Assembly: GCA_964625225.1 (NCBI GenBank)
Contig: CAZVAR010000012.1
Span: 1-45,080, forward strand
Source of the DNA: CAZVAR01 sp964625225
GTDB taxonomy: Bacteria > Pseudomonadota > Alphaproteobacteria > JAJUGE01
Length of the DNA stretch: 45,080 bases
Reading direction: 5' to 3'
Position 1 is the stretch's first letter; each line of letters starts with the position of its first letter. Below are positions 16,579-25,275 of the stretch, piece by piece. The notes beneath the pieces were generated by a model, which saw only the letters and a program-made list of their open reading frames with translations, made no database searches and had not been told where the DNA came from. The translations under genes were made by a program, and so were the position numbers.

Positions 16579-17760
16579 GTGTCGACACTCCGCATCTGCC
16601 TGGTTACGGAAACGCTGGCCACCGGGGTCGGCCGTCATGTCGTTGATCTCGCGCGCGGGCTCGCCGGCGGCGGTCACGCCGTCCATGTGCTCCATTCGGC
16701 GAACCGTTGCGATCCGGGGCTCGCGACCGCGCTCGACCACGTTCCGAACGTGCGGCGGCATGCCTTTGCGATGCGGCGCGCCCCGCATCCGAGCGACGGG
16801 GTAACGCTTTACCGGTTGCTCCGGTACCTGCGGGCCCACGGTCCCTTCGACGTCATCCACGGCCACAGCTCCAAGGGCGGCGCGTTTGCGCGTATCCTGG
16901 GCCGCCCGCTGGGTGCAGCGGTCGTCTATACGCCGCACGCCTTCGTGACTCTCGACCCGCAGCTCTCGCGCCCGGAGCGGCTGGTCTATGGAGCCGCCGA
17001 GCGGGCGCTCGCGGGGCTGACGGATCGTATCGTCTGCTGCTCGCCGTTCGAGCAGGACCACGCGCACCACCTCGGGATCTCGGGACGGCGCACAATCGTG
17101 GTCGAGCACGGCATCGATCGCTTCGCAATGCTCGACCGGGACTCAGCGCGGCGCGCCGTCGGCGCGGCGCCGGAGGCGTTCGTCGTCGGCTTCGTCGGCC
17201 GGCTGTCGCGGCAAAAGGGCCCCGACATCCTGGTGCGGGCGGCAAGCCTGTTCGACCTGACCGTCCCACCCGTCCAGTTCGTTGCGGTCGGCGACGGGCC
17301 GATGGGGCCGGCGCTGCGCGAGCAGGTCCGGAAGGCCGGCCTCGAGCGGCAATTTCTCTGGGCCGGTCCGCGGGACGCCCGCGAATTGCTGCCCGCCTTC
17401 GACCTGCTGGCGATGCCGAGCCGGTACGAAGGCTTCTCCTACACCCTGATCGAGGCGCTGCTCGCCGGGGTTCCCGTCGTCAGTACCCGTGTCGGCGCCG
17501 CGGCCTCCCTGATCCGACCGGGCGAGAACGGGTTCCTGATGGACCCGGAGGACGCGGCCGGCCTTGCGGCCATAGTCCGGCAGTTCGCTAGTCGCCCCGA
17601 CGAGGTCCGCGCCCTAGCGCGACGCGCCGCCGGCATCGGCAAGCTCTACGGCATCGATCGTATGATCGAGCGCACGCTCGGCGTCTACTACGCCGCCTGT
17701 CGACGGTCGGGCGGCAGCGGATGGAAGGCAGCGTTCAATCGCCGCCTTACCATCCGGTAG
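16579..17760 (+). CDS. GT4-like glycosyltransferase
   Basis: A 393-residue GT-B glycosyltransferase that starts at GTG 16579, 15 bases after the kinase stop, so it is probably in the same operon. The N-terminal half has the acceptor loop (ETLATGVGRHVVDLARGL) and IHGHSSKGGAFARI. The donor half has VGFVGRLSRQKGPD and MPSRYEGFSYTLIEALLAGVPVV, the E-x7-E region. Both halves are typical of CapM/PelF-like enzymes adding a sugar to lipid-linked oligosaccharide. Its last 73 bases overlap the 3' end of the convergent GT2 gene on the other strand. Confidence 0.92.
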   Translation: MSTLRICLVTETLATGVGRHVVDLARGLAGGGHAVHVLHSANRCDPGLATALDHVPNVRRHAFAMRRAPHPSDGVTLYRLLRYLRAHGPFDVIHGHSSKGGAFARILGRPLGAAVVYTPHAFVTLDPQLSRPERLVYGAAERALAGLTDRIVCCSPFEQDHAHHLGISGRRTIVVEHGIDRFAMLDRDSARRAVGAAPEAFVVGFVGRLSRQKGPDILVRAASLFDLTVPPVQFVAVGDGPMGPALREQVRKAGLERQFLWAGPRDARELLPAFDLLAMPSRYEGFSYTLIEALLAGVPVVSTRVGAAASLIRPGENGFLMDPEDAAGLAAIVRQFASRPDEVRALARRAAGIGKLYGIDRMIERTLGVYYAACRRSGGSGWKAAFNRRLTIR

Positions 17761-18668
17761 ACCGGGTGGGCATAGCGCTTGATCGGACGCGCGGCCGAGG
17801 TCTTGGCGATCCGGGCGGCTGCCTCGATCTCCGCAAGCAGGCGCGGTCGACCGAACGCCACCGCGATTTCCTTGACCTCCCGGATCGTCGTCCGGAACTG
17901 GCGGTTGCTGACGCCGTCATGGGTCATGAATGCCACGATGTCCGACCGGTGGACGCCGCGCCCACCGGCACGGTGGAGGCGGTAGAACCAGTCATAATCC
18001 ATCGCGCAACGATAGCGCAGGTCGAACAGCCCGACGCGCTCGAACGCGCTTCGCCGAATCAGGGCGGTCGGATGATTGATCGCAGGCATGCGCCTGTGCA
18101 GATTTGCCGCATAGTCCGGGTCACCGGTGTAGAGAAAGCGGCTGCCGTCCGCCTCGTGGAACTCCAGGTCACCGAATACGAAATCGGCGCCGCTGGCCTC
18201 GATATGGCCGACCGCGCGCTCGATCTGTTCCGGCGCAGCCCAGTCGTCTGCATTCAGGAAGAGGATGTAGCGCCCTCGAGCCAGAGCGATCCCTTTGTTG
18301 AAGGCGTCGCTGATCCCGCGATCAGGCTCGCTAATCCAGAAGTCGCAGGGGCGCAGCCTTGCCTTGACGATCGCCAGCGTATCGTCGCTGGAACCGCCAT
18401 CGACCACGACGTGCTCGATGTCCCCGAATGTCTGCGACTGAACACTGGCGATCGTCCTCTCGATCGTCGAAGCGCCGTTAAATACCGCCGTGACAACGCT
18501 CACCCGCGGGCTGGGAGAACCGCAAGTCTCATTCAATTGGTCATTTCGGCGTTTCTCCGCCACGTCTGCGTAATCTTCGAGCGTCGGATAAAGCATTTCC
18601 GTTCCCATAAGTTCGAGCCGTTCAACAGATGCACAAACATCCCCTGCCCAATCTTCGGCAAGGATCAT
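17688..18668 (-). CDS. GT2 family glycosyltransferase
   Basis: A GT-A fold inverting glycosyltransferase of up to 326 residues. The family core starts at PRVSVVTAVFNGASTIERT (about residue 54) and continues with DIEHVVVDGGSSDDT, the donor-metal motif LFLNADD and DPDYAANLHRRMPAINHPT. The first 50 residues are not part of the fold. No good Shine-Dalgarno precedes 18668, so a start at 18608 or 18596 is possible. It is read toward the GT4 gene and overlaps it tail to tail by 73 bases. It is divergent from the next GT4 gene across a short A+T-rich region. Confidence 0.9.
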   Translation of the reverse strand: MILAEDWAGDVCASVERLELMGTEMLYPTLEDYADVAEKRRNDQLNETCGSPSPRVSVVTAVFNGASTIERTIASVQSQTFGDIEHVVVDGGSSDDTLAIVKARLRPCDFWISEPDRGISDAFNKGIALARGRYILFLNADDWAAPEQIERAVGHIEASGADFVFGDLEFHEADGSRFLYTGDPDYAANLHRRMPAINHPTALIRRSAFERVGLFDLRYRCAMDYDWFYRLHRAGGRGVHRSDIVAFMTHDGVSNRQFRTTIREVKEIAVAFGRPRLLAEIEAAARIAKTSAARPIKRYAHPVYRMVRRRLNAAFHPLPPDRRQAA

Positions 18669-18807
18669 CTAAGCGTTTGTTGAGGCAAGCTTTTTTCTTT
18701 CCTGCAGGCGATTAATTGATGGGGCCCAAGGTTGGCGAACGGATCCCTGACCGTTCCGGAGGGTGCTCGGCACCGCGGAACTGCCGTAAGCGGGCGAGGC
18801 AAGCAGG

Positions 18808-20022
18808 ATGCGTGTGGCCTATGCGTACGAATGGGACGCAAATGACCGGAACACCCAGTCGGGGCGGCCCAGGGCCATTCTCGACCAGCTGCACCGCCGC
18901 GGGGTCGACGTCGCGGCCGTGTTTCCGCTCGATAACCGGCTGCAATACCTCTTCGCGGCCAAGTACCTGATCAACAAGGCAATCGGCCGCACATACCGGC
19001 CCGACCGCGAGTGGATCTACATCCGGTCCCTGGCTCGGCAGATCGAAAGGCGCGTGCGGGAGTTGCGCGTCGATTGCGTGTTCGCGCCCGGCTCCCACGC
19101 GGTCGCCGCGCTCGATCTGCCGGTGCCGAAGGTCTTCTGCGCGGACGCGACCTTCGCCAACGTCCTCGAAACGTACGACGATTTCGCTGACTGCTCGGCC
19201 GGCTTCGTTCGCGCCGGCCACGCGCTCGATCGAAATGCTCTCGCCGGCTGTGCCGCGGCGATCTATCCGACGGAATGGGCGGCGGACACGGCGCGCCGGG
19301 TCTACGGAGCCGATCCGGACAAGGTTCATGTGGTTCCATTCGGCGCCAATGTGGTCGCGCCACCGGAGGAAGCGGTCCTGGCCAGGACGCGACGCCGGCG
19401 CGACGGCGCCGTCCGGATCCTGTTCGTCGGCCGTAAATGGCACCGCAAGGGCGCCGATATCGTGCTGGAAGCGTGTACGCAGCTGGTCAGGAGCGGCTTT
19501 CCCGTCCAACTGCATCTGGTCGGGCTCGCAAGCGCACCGGCGGATCTGCCCGATTTCGTAGTCCGGCACGGATTGCTGAACAAGAACGCCACCGAGCAGC
19601 GCGCCCGGCTCGAGATGCTTCTGCGGGAATCGGACCTGTTCTTCGTGCCTTCGCGCGCAGAGAATTACGGCATGGCCTTCTGCGAGGCCGCGGCGTTCGG
19701 CCTTCCGGCCATATCGACCCGCGTCGGCGGGATCCCGACCATCGTCGAACATGGCGTCACCGGCATTCTCCATCCGCCGGACGCCAACCCGGCCGCCTAT
19801 GCCGAAAGCATCGCTCGACTGATCGACGACCCTGCCGGCTACGAAGCCATGTCGATGGCGGCGTGGCTGCGGTTCCGTCGACTTCTGAACTGGGACGCGT
19901 TCGGCGACCGGCTGATCGGCATCCTCGCGGCTGCCTGCGAAACGGTACCGACCGTCGTCCCGGCGTCGGATCCGCCCGCTGCGGCCGACCGCTCGCTCGA
20001 ACTAACCCGCCCGGTATCGTGA
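18808..20022 (+). CDS. GT4-like glycosyltransferase
   Basis: A 404-residue GT-B glycosyltransferase. The start ATG has GAGG eight bases upstream. The N-terminal half (MRVAYAYEWDANDRNTQSG) is less typical than in the other GT4 enzymes here. The middle (GCAAAIYPTEWAADTARRVYG) and the donor half (RILFVGRKWHRKGADIVLEA, FVPSRAENYGMAFCEAAAFG) are clear, with E-x7-E in the last motif. It stands 20 bases before the initiating transferase, so the two are probably one transcript. The sugar is unknown. Confidence 0.9.
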   Translation: MRVAYAYEWDANDRNTQSGRPRAILDQLHRRGVDVAAVFPLDNRLQYLFAAKYLINKAIGRTYRPDREWIYIRSLARQIERRVRELRVDCVFAPGSHAVAALDLPVPKVFCADATFANVLETYDDFADCSAGFVRAGHALDRNALAGCAAAIYPTEWAADTARRVYGADPDKVHVVPFGANVVAPPEEAVLARTRRRRDGAVRILFVGRKWHRKGADIVLEACTQLVRSGFPVQLHLVGLASAPADLPDFVVRHGLLNKNATEQRARLEMLLRESDLFFVPSRAENYGMAFCEAAAFGLPAISTRVGGIPTIVEHGVTGILHPPDANPAAYAESIARLIDDPAGYEAMSMAAWLRFRRLLNWDAFGDRLIGILAAACETVPTVVPASDPPAAADRSLELTRPVS

Positions 20023-20042
20023 AAAGAAGCGGGAGAGGCTAG

Positions 20043-20771
20043 ATGAGCCGGCCCGAGGCCATGGCTGTTCCCGAATCGTCGAGCGTCGACCCCGGCATCC
20101 CGGCGACCGCGTCGGTCGCGGGTGCGCGCAGCCGCACGGCTCGTCCGGACGAGGCACGCCGCGACGAAGTGCGCGGCAAGCGCGCGTTCGATCTCACTCT
20201 GGCGTGTCTGGCCCTTGTCGTGTTCGCGCCGATCATGCTCCTGATCTATGTTCTCGTACGCCTCGACGGCGGCCCGGGCCTGTTCTTCCACGAGCGGATC
20301 GGGCGAAGCGGGCGGCCGTTCCGCTGCATCAAGTTCCGCAGCATGGTCGTGGATTCCGAGCGCGTGCTGCAGCAGATCCTGGCAACGAGCGAGCAGGCGC
20401 GCCGGGAGTGGCGCCGCGACCGCAAGCTGACCGACGATCCGCGCATCACCCGGCTCGGGTGGCTGCTGAGAAAGAGCAGCCTCGACGAACTGCCGCAGCT
20501 CTTCAATGTGATCGCCGGAGACATGAGCCTGGTCGGCCCCCGGCCGATCGTCGCGGAGGAATTGACACGCTACCGCAGCAGCGTCCGCCACTATTTTCGC
20601 TGCCGGCCCGGGATCACCGGGCTGTGGCAGGTCAGCGGTCGCAACAGCATCTCTTACGACCGCCGCGTCGCCCTCGATCGTCTCTACGCGATGCGATGCT
20701 CGCTCGCGCTGGATCTCAAGATTCTGGCCCGGACCGTCTGGGTGGTCTTGGTCGCGAAGGGGGCTAACTGA
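20043..20771 (+). CDS. Undecaprenyl-phosphate sugar-1-phosphate transferase (ExoY/WcaJ-C-terminal-like)
   Basis: Starts each repeat unit by moving a sugar-1-phosphate from a UDP-sugar to undecaprenyl phosphate at the inner membrane. The 242-residue protein is the short, ExoY-like kind. A 45-residue polar N-terminus is followed by one membrane helix (about 48-72, FDLTLACLALVVFAPIMLLI) and the bacterial sugar-transferase domain. The family signatures are intact: ERIGRSGRPFRCIKFRSM, RLGWLLRKSSLDELPQ, GDMSLVGPRP and PGITGLWQVSGRN. GGGAGAGG lies just before the ATG. It converges on fcl. Galactose or glucose is the usual first sugar in this group. Confidence 0.95.
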   Translation: MSRPEAMAVPESSSVDPGIPATASVAGARSRTARPDEARRDEVRGKRAFDLTLACLALVVFAPIMLLIYVLVRLDGGPGLFFHERIGRSGRPFRCIKFRSMVVDSERVLQQILATSEQARREWRRDRKLTDDPRITRLGWLLRKSSLDELPQLFNVIAGDMSLVGPRPIVAEELTRYRSSVRHYFRCRPGITGLWQVSGRNSISYDRRVALDRLYAMRCSLALDLKILARTVWVVLVAKGAN

Positions 20772-20816
20772 ACCGCTTCTCCGCCCGGCGAGGCGTTCCT
20801 TCGGCCGCGATCGCGA

Positions 20817-21794
20817 TCAGTCCCGAAGGGACCCGCGATTCTCGAGATACCACCGATAGGTGAGGCGAATCCCGTCGCACAGCGGTGTCCTCGCCTCCCA
20901 ACCTAGCGCCCGCAGCTTGCTGACGTCGAGCCGCTTGCGCGGCGTTCCGTCCGGCTTGTCGTGGTCGTAAACGAACGAGCCCGTATAGCCGGTTACCCTG
21001 GCGATGATGTCGGCCAGATCGGCGATGGTCACGTCCTCCCCTGTCCCGACATTGATCGGCGCATCCGACGAATAGTGCCGAAGGAGGAAGATGCAGGCAT
21101 CCGCCAGATCGTCCACATAGAGAAACTCCCGGCGCGGGCGGCCGCTGCCCCAGATCGTCACCGGACCACCGGTCTTCTTCGCTTCGTGAATCTTGCGAAG
21201 AAGGGCCGGCAGAACGTGGCTGTCTTGCAACGAGAAATTGTCGCCCGGACCGTACAGGTTGGTCGGCATCGCGGAAATGAAATCGCAGCCGTGCTGGCGG
21301 CGATAGGCCTGGCAAAGCTTGATGCCCGCGATCTTCGCGACCGCGTACCACTCGTTCGTCGGCTCCAATGGTCCGGTCAGCAGCGCCTCCTCCCTGATCG
21401 GCTGCTCGGCTTCGCGCGGATAGATGCAGGAAGAGCCGAGAAAGAGCAGCTTCGTCACCCCGCGCAGCGCCGCGGCGTGAATGACATTGGTCGCGATCGC
21501 CAGATTGTCGTACAGGAAGTCGGCCGGGAGCCTGTTGTTGGCATGGATTCCGCCGACCTTCGCCGCAGCAAGAATGACGACATCGGGCCGGGTATCGCGA
21601 AGCCATGCATCGACCTGATCCGGCTGACGCAGATCCACCTGCTCGCGGCCGACCGTCAGGATTGTACAGCCCTCGCCCTGCAACCGACGGCAGATGGCGG
21701 CTCCGACCAGCCCGCGATGCCCCGCCACCCAGATGCGCCGTCCGCTCAGCTCGAAATGCCGGCTACCTGCCAGCTCGGCCGAATCAACGTTCAT
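20817..21794 (-). CDS. fcl: GDP-L-fucose synthase
   Basis: A bifunctional epimerase/reductase that converts GDP-4-keto-6-deoxy-D-mannose to GDP-L-fucose with NADPH. The 325-residue protein is an extended short-chain dehydrogenase with the nucleotide loop VAGHRGLVGAAICRRL near residue 18-33, LGSSCIYPREAEQPI, and the catalytic YxxxK as YAVAK. The GPGDNFSLQDSHVLPALLRK segment is characteristic of this enzyme. The ATG at 21794 overlaps the gmd stop by 11 bases and has AAAGGCGG upstream; an ATG at 21809 is the alternative. Together with gmd it completes the route from GDP-mannose, which implies fucose in the polymer. Confidence 0.95.
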   Translation of the reverse strand: MNVDSAELAGSRHFELSGRRIWVAGHRGLVGAAICRRLQGEGCTILTVGREQVDLRQPDQVDAWLRDTRPDVVILAAAKVGGIHANNRLPADFLYDNLAIATNVIHAAALRGVTKLLFLGSSCIYPREAEQPIREEALLTGPLEPTNEWYAVAKIAGIKLCQAYRRQHGCDFISAMPTNLYGPGDNFSLQDSHVLPALLRKIHEAKKTGGPVTIWGSGRPRREFLYVDDLADACIFLLRHYSSDAPINVGTGEDVTIADLADIIARVTGYTGSFVYDHDKPDGTPRKRLDVSKLRALGWEARTPLCDGIRLTYRWYLENRGSLRD

Positions 21795-22845
21795 TGCGCC
21801 GCCTTTCATGCCGTACCTGGACCAGATCGGCTTCGACCATCTCACGAACCAGCTCCTCGAAACCGACCTTGTGCCGCCAGCCCAGCTTTGCCCTGGCCTT
21901 GGCGGGATCGCCGAGCAGGTGGTTGACCTCGGTCGGCCGGTAATAGCGGGCGTCGACCCGCACCAGCACGTCGCCGGTCACGACATCGCGTGCGAGCTCC
22001 TCCGTGCCGGCGCCCTCCCACGCAATTTCGCGGCCGACATGCCGGAACGCGACCTCGACGAACTCGCGCACCGAATGGGCCTCGCCCGTTGCGAGCACAT
22101 AGTCGTCGGGTGCGTCCTGCTGCAGGATCAGCCACATCCCTTCGATGTAGTCGCGTGCATGGCCCCAGTCGCGCTTGGCATCCAGGTTACCCAGATACAG
22201 CGTCTTCTGCAGACCCAGCGTGATCGCGGCCACCGCGCGGGAAATCTTCCGGGTTACAAAGGTTTCGCCACGGGTCGGTCCCTCGTGATTGAACAGGATG
22301 CCGTTCGAGGCGTGTATTCCGTAGGCCTCACGGTAGTTCACCGTAATCCAATAGCCGTAAAGCTTCGCCGCCGCGTAGGGGCTGCGCGGCGCGAACGGAG
22401 TGCGCTCGTTCTGCGGTGGCGGCGAGCTCCCGAACAGCTCAGACGTCGAGGCCTGATAGAAGCGCACGCGATCCGTCATGCCGAGCAGGCGGATCGCCTC
22501 CAGAAGGCGCAGCGTGCCGAGGGCATCCGCGTTCGCCGTGTACTCCGGCGTCTCGAAACTGACCTGAACGTGGCTCTGTGCCGCGAGATTGTAGATTTCG
22601 TCAGGCTGGGTTTCCTGCACGAGCCGGATGAGGTTGGTGGCATCGGTCAGGTCGCCATAGTGGAGAAAGAACCGCGTCTCGGCCTCGTGCGGATCGACAT
22701 AGAGGTGGTCGACGCGCTCGGTGTTGAAAGACGACGCGCGCCGCTTGACGCCGTGGACGACATAGCCCTTGTCGAGCAAAAACTCGGCAAGATACGCGCC
22801 GTCCTGACCGGTGCTTCCTGTGATGAGAGCAGTCTTGCGCGTCAC
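21784..22845 (-). CDS. gmd: GDP-mannose 4,6-dehydratase
   Basis: Converts GDP-D-mannose to GDP-4-keto-6-deoxy-D-mannose, the first step to GDP-L-fucose. The 353-residue protein starts at GTG 22845 (MTRKTALITGSTGQDGAYLA), which has a strong AGGAGG seven bases upstream. The frame is open further upstream, but that part lacks homology. The NADP loop GSTGQDGAYL, the GVKRRASSFNTERVDHLY motif, the catalytic STSELFG and the YxxxK (SPYAAAKLY) are all present, as is the GDP-sugar segment NHEGPTRGETFVTRKI. It is the first gene of the gmd-fcl operon. The leader upstream contains two hairpins, one followed by a T-run. Confidence 0.97.
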   Translation of the reverse strand: MTRKTALITGSTGQDGAYLAEFLLDKGYVVHGVKRRASSFNTERVDHLYVDPHEAETRFFLHYGDLTDATNLIRLVQETQPDEIYNLAAQSHVQVSFETPEYTANADALGTLRLLEAIRLLGMTDRVRFYQASTSELFGSSPPPQNERTPFAPRSPYAAAKLYGYWITVNYREAYGIHASNGILFNHEGPTRGETFVTRKISRAVAAITLGLQKTLYLGNLDAKRDWGHARDYIEGMWLILQQDAPDDYVLATGEAHSVREFVEVAFRHVGREIAWEGAGTEELARDVVTGDVLVRVDARYYRPTEVNHLLGDPAKARAKLGWRHKVGFEELVREMVEADLVQVRHERRRNER

Positions 22846-22941
22846 GCGTGATCCTCCTGCGGGCACGTTGCGCCATCGTAGAATTCGGCACGAGCGTGGC
22901 GAATTGATGGCGACCTGGACGCTATCGGCGGCCCCTGAATG

Positions 22942-22976
22942 AAAAAAGGCGCCCGGGCGGCATGGCCCGGCCCGCC
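22942..22976 (-). terminator. Terminator-like hairpin in the gmd leader
   Basis: Read on the minus strand, GGCG and CCGGGC arms pair with GCCCGG and CGCC around a 6-base loop, with a small internal loop. Six Ts follow immediately (A-tract at 22942-22947 on plus). The T-run ends 96 bases before the gmd GTG. No upstream gene reads in this direction, so it could act as an attenuator in the gmd leader or stop antisense transcription. Confidence 0.5.
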
Positions 22977-22979
22977 CCC

Positions 22980-22999
22980 GCCGGAACGCCGCTTCCGGC
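22980..22999 (-). promoter_or_regulatory. Second hairpin upstream of the gmd terminator-like stem
   Basis: GCCGGAA and TTCCGGC form a perfect 7-bp stem with a 6-base loop, only three bases upstream (on the minus strand) of the terminator-like hairpin. The pair could form an attenuation leader, but no alternative antiterminator pairing was established. Confidence 0.3.
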
Positions 23000-23074
23000 C
23001 GGCCGATTTGTTTCTTGCCCGCCATCCGGTCACGAATCGCGACGAACCTCGAAAAAGGCGGAGGAATCCTCGGC

Positions 23075-25141
23075 ATGGCCGCCCACGCCAGGGCCTGCGG
23101 CACGGGTCGCAGGCATCCCCGAACGCGACCGATGACCGCATTGGCCGGCGCGATCGTCCTCGGCTGCGGCATCGGCGCCGCATCGGCGGAGAAGGCGACG
23201 GCCCGGTTCGAACCCTGTGTGTCGGACGGGCCCCTGCTGTTCGAGGCCGGCGGTCCGGTCACGATCCCCGTATCCGATGTCGACCGGCTCGACTACCGAA
23301 TCGTCGATTTCTGGCAGCGCGAGCAGGACCGCGGCACTGCCCGTGCCGGCGACCATATCGAGGGCCCGCGACAGTCCGGCTATTACGAGCTGCACGGCAC
23401 CGGGCGGCGCGACGGCGGGCGGTTCACCTGCCGCACAAGCTATGCCGTGTTGCCTGCCGCCCCAAAGGGCCGATCGACCGATGCGTTCGGCGTGATGACG
23501 CATTTCGCCCAGGGATGGGACACGGACATCATCCCGGCGATCACGCGTATCGGCCTGCGGCACGTCCGCGACGAGCATTATTGGAACCAGACCGAGCAAC
23601 GCCGCGGCACCTATGTGTTCCCCGAGCGGTTCCGCAGCTATCTCGACCGCCTGTTTGCGGCCGACATCTCGCCGCTGCTGGTCCTGAGCTTTGCCAACCC
23701 ACTCTACGACGACGGCAAGACTCCCCACACGCCCGAGGCCATCGCCGCATTCGCCGCCTACGCCGACGCCGTACTGTCGCACTATCCGCAGATCCGGGCC
23801 GTGGAGGTTTGGAACGAATACAATGGGAGCTTCTGCAAGGGGCCGTGCGAGCGGAACCGGCCGAAGCATTATGTCGACCTTCTCGCCGAGACCCATCGCC
23901 GCCTGAAGGAGCGCCACCCCTCCGTCACGGTAGTCGGCGCTTCCACCGTACTGGTGCCGATCCCTTATTTCGAGGACCTGTTCGAGCACGGCGCCCTCGC
24001 CAACATGGACGTGGTCTCGTTCCATCCCTACGGCGCGGGCCCCGAAGGCATCGAGCGCAACGTGCTGGCGCTGAAGGCGATGATGGCGGAGCGCGGCCAC
24101 AGCAAGCCGATGTGGGCGACCGAGATCGGTGCCGGCCGCGCGAGCGAGGAGGCACGGCGCGAGGCGGCGCGCTATCTTGCACGTGCCCATGCCCTGCTGT
24201 TCGGCGCGGGCGTGGAGCGGATCTACTGGTATCTGCTGCGCGACTACGCAAAGTTCGCGGGGCGGGCGCTGCTGCGTGCACCGGACAGCCCCTATGGCCG
24301 CTATGCGCCCGCCCCGGCCTACGTGGCCATGGCGGTCGTGATCGCCGAACTCGCCGGAACCCGACCGGCAGGCCGGATCGAAACCGATCCGCGCACATAC
24401 GCCTACCGGTTCCGCGGGGCCGACCGCGAAGTCGTGATGCTGTGGAGCCCCGACGGACCGGCCGAGGTCGAATTGACCGCCGAAGGCCCGCTGACCGTCA
24501 CCGATCTGATGGGCGTCGCGCGCACGGAGCGACCGGAAGCCGGGTTGGTCCGGCTGACCATCGACGACTCGCCGCTCTATGTCCGCGGTCCGGTTCGGAC
24601 CGTCCGCGATCGGCGTCCGGACCGCGTCGTCGCCGACTCCGCGGCCGAGTTCCGCGGCGACATGGGACGCTGGTCATACGGCGCTCTGGAGATGCCGGGA
24701 GAACGCCCGCTGCCGCAGCGCCTCGACTTCGCCGCGGCCCGGCCGCTCGAATGGGATCGCGGCGTCTGGGACTATCGCTGGACCCTCCCCGGTGTCGGCT
24801 GGCTCACGCTCGGCCGCTCGACCGCACATCCGGGGCGGGCCGGCCGATCCCTGTTCTGGCCGGCCCGGATCTGGCGCAGCCCGTTCGCCGGGTCCGCTCG
24901 GATCGAGCTGCGGCTGCACCGGCACAAGCGCGGTGGCGACGGGGTCGACGCCGGCCTCTACGTCGACGGCGCGCTCGTCCGCAGCGTCGCGCTCGACCCC
25001 GCGCAGCAGGAGCCGACGAGCCTGGTCGTCCCTGTCGATCTTCGCCGCGACAGCGAGGTCGCCCTCGTCCTGTCGCCGCGATCGAGCCTGGATTTCGACG
25101 CCACGGTCTCCCGGATGCGGGTCCTGCGGGACCGCGAATGA
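23075..25141 (+). CDS. Secreted clan-A glycoside hydrolase (GH39/PslG-like)
   Basis: Probably a periplasmic or secreted glycosidase that trims or edits the polymer. The ATG at 23075 has GGAGGA upstream and gives 688 residues; an ATG at 23132 gives a shorter signal peptide (MTALAGAIVLGCGIGAASA). After a small N-terminal beta region there is a TIM-barrel domain of about residues 130-440. The acid/base is E248 in EVWNEYNGSF and the nucleophile E350 in MWATEIGAG; this N-E and T-E pair about 100 residues apart is the clan GH-A pattern. The remaining 250 residues are beta-rich and may bind carbohydrate. PslG-type hydrolases occur in other exopolysaccharide loci. The substrate is unknown. Confidence 0.82.
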   Translation: MAAHARACGTGRRHPRTRPMTALAGAIVLGCGIGAASAEKATARFEPCVSDGPLLFEAGGPVTIPVSDVDRLDYRIVDFWQREQDRGTARAGDHIEGPRQSGYYELHGTGRRDGGRFTCRTSYAVLPAAPKGRSTDAFGVMTHFAQGWDTDIIPAITRIGLRHVRDEHYWNQTEQRRGTYVFPERFRSYLDRLFAADISPLLVLSFANPLYDDGKTPHTPEAIAAFAAYADAVLSHYPQIRAVEVWNEYNGSFCKGPCERNRPKHYVDLLAETHRRLKERHPSVTVVGASTVLVPIPYFEDLFEHGALANMDVVSFHPYGAGPEGIERNVLALKAMMAERGHSKPMWATEIGAGRASEEARREAARYLARAHALLFGAGVERIYWYLLRDYAKFAGRALLRAPDSPYGRYAPAPAYVAMAVVIAELAGTRPAGRIETDPRTYAYRFRGADREVVMLWSPDGPAEVELTAEGPLTVTDLMGVARTERPEAGLVRLTIDDSPLYVRGPVRTVRDRRPDRVVADSAAEFRGDMGRWSYGALEMPGERPLPQRLDFAAARPLEWDRGVWDYRWTLPGVGWLTLGRSTAHPGRAGRSLFWPARIWRSPFAGSARIELRLHRHKRGGDGVDAGLYVDGALVRSVALDPAQQEPTSLVVPVDLRRDSEVALVLSPRSSLDFDATVSRMRVLRDRE

Positions 25142-25275
25142 GATCCGGTCCCGTGCCGGGCACCGCACCGGCAGACGATCCACGAAAGGATTGGCGCAAC
25201 TAAGAAATCCGCTAACCCTGAATCTCCACCGGGATCCGAAGAGCCGGGACATCGCTTCGGGAAGCTTGCGCTCGA

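Noticed and set aside
22846..23262. N-terminal extension of gmd
   Set aside because: The GTG at 22845 has a strong AGGAGG and starts exactly at the family N-terminus; the extension overlaps the hairpins and the divergent gene.
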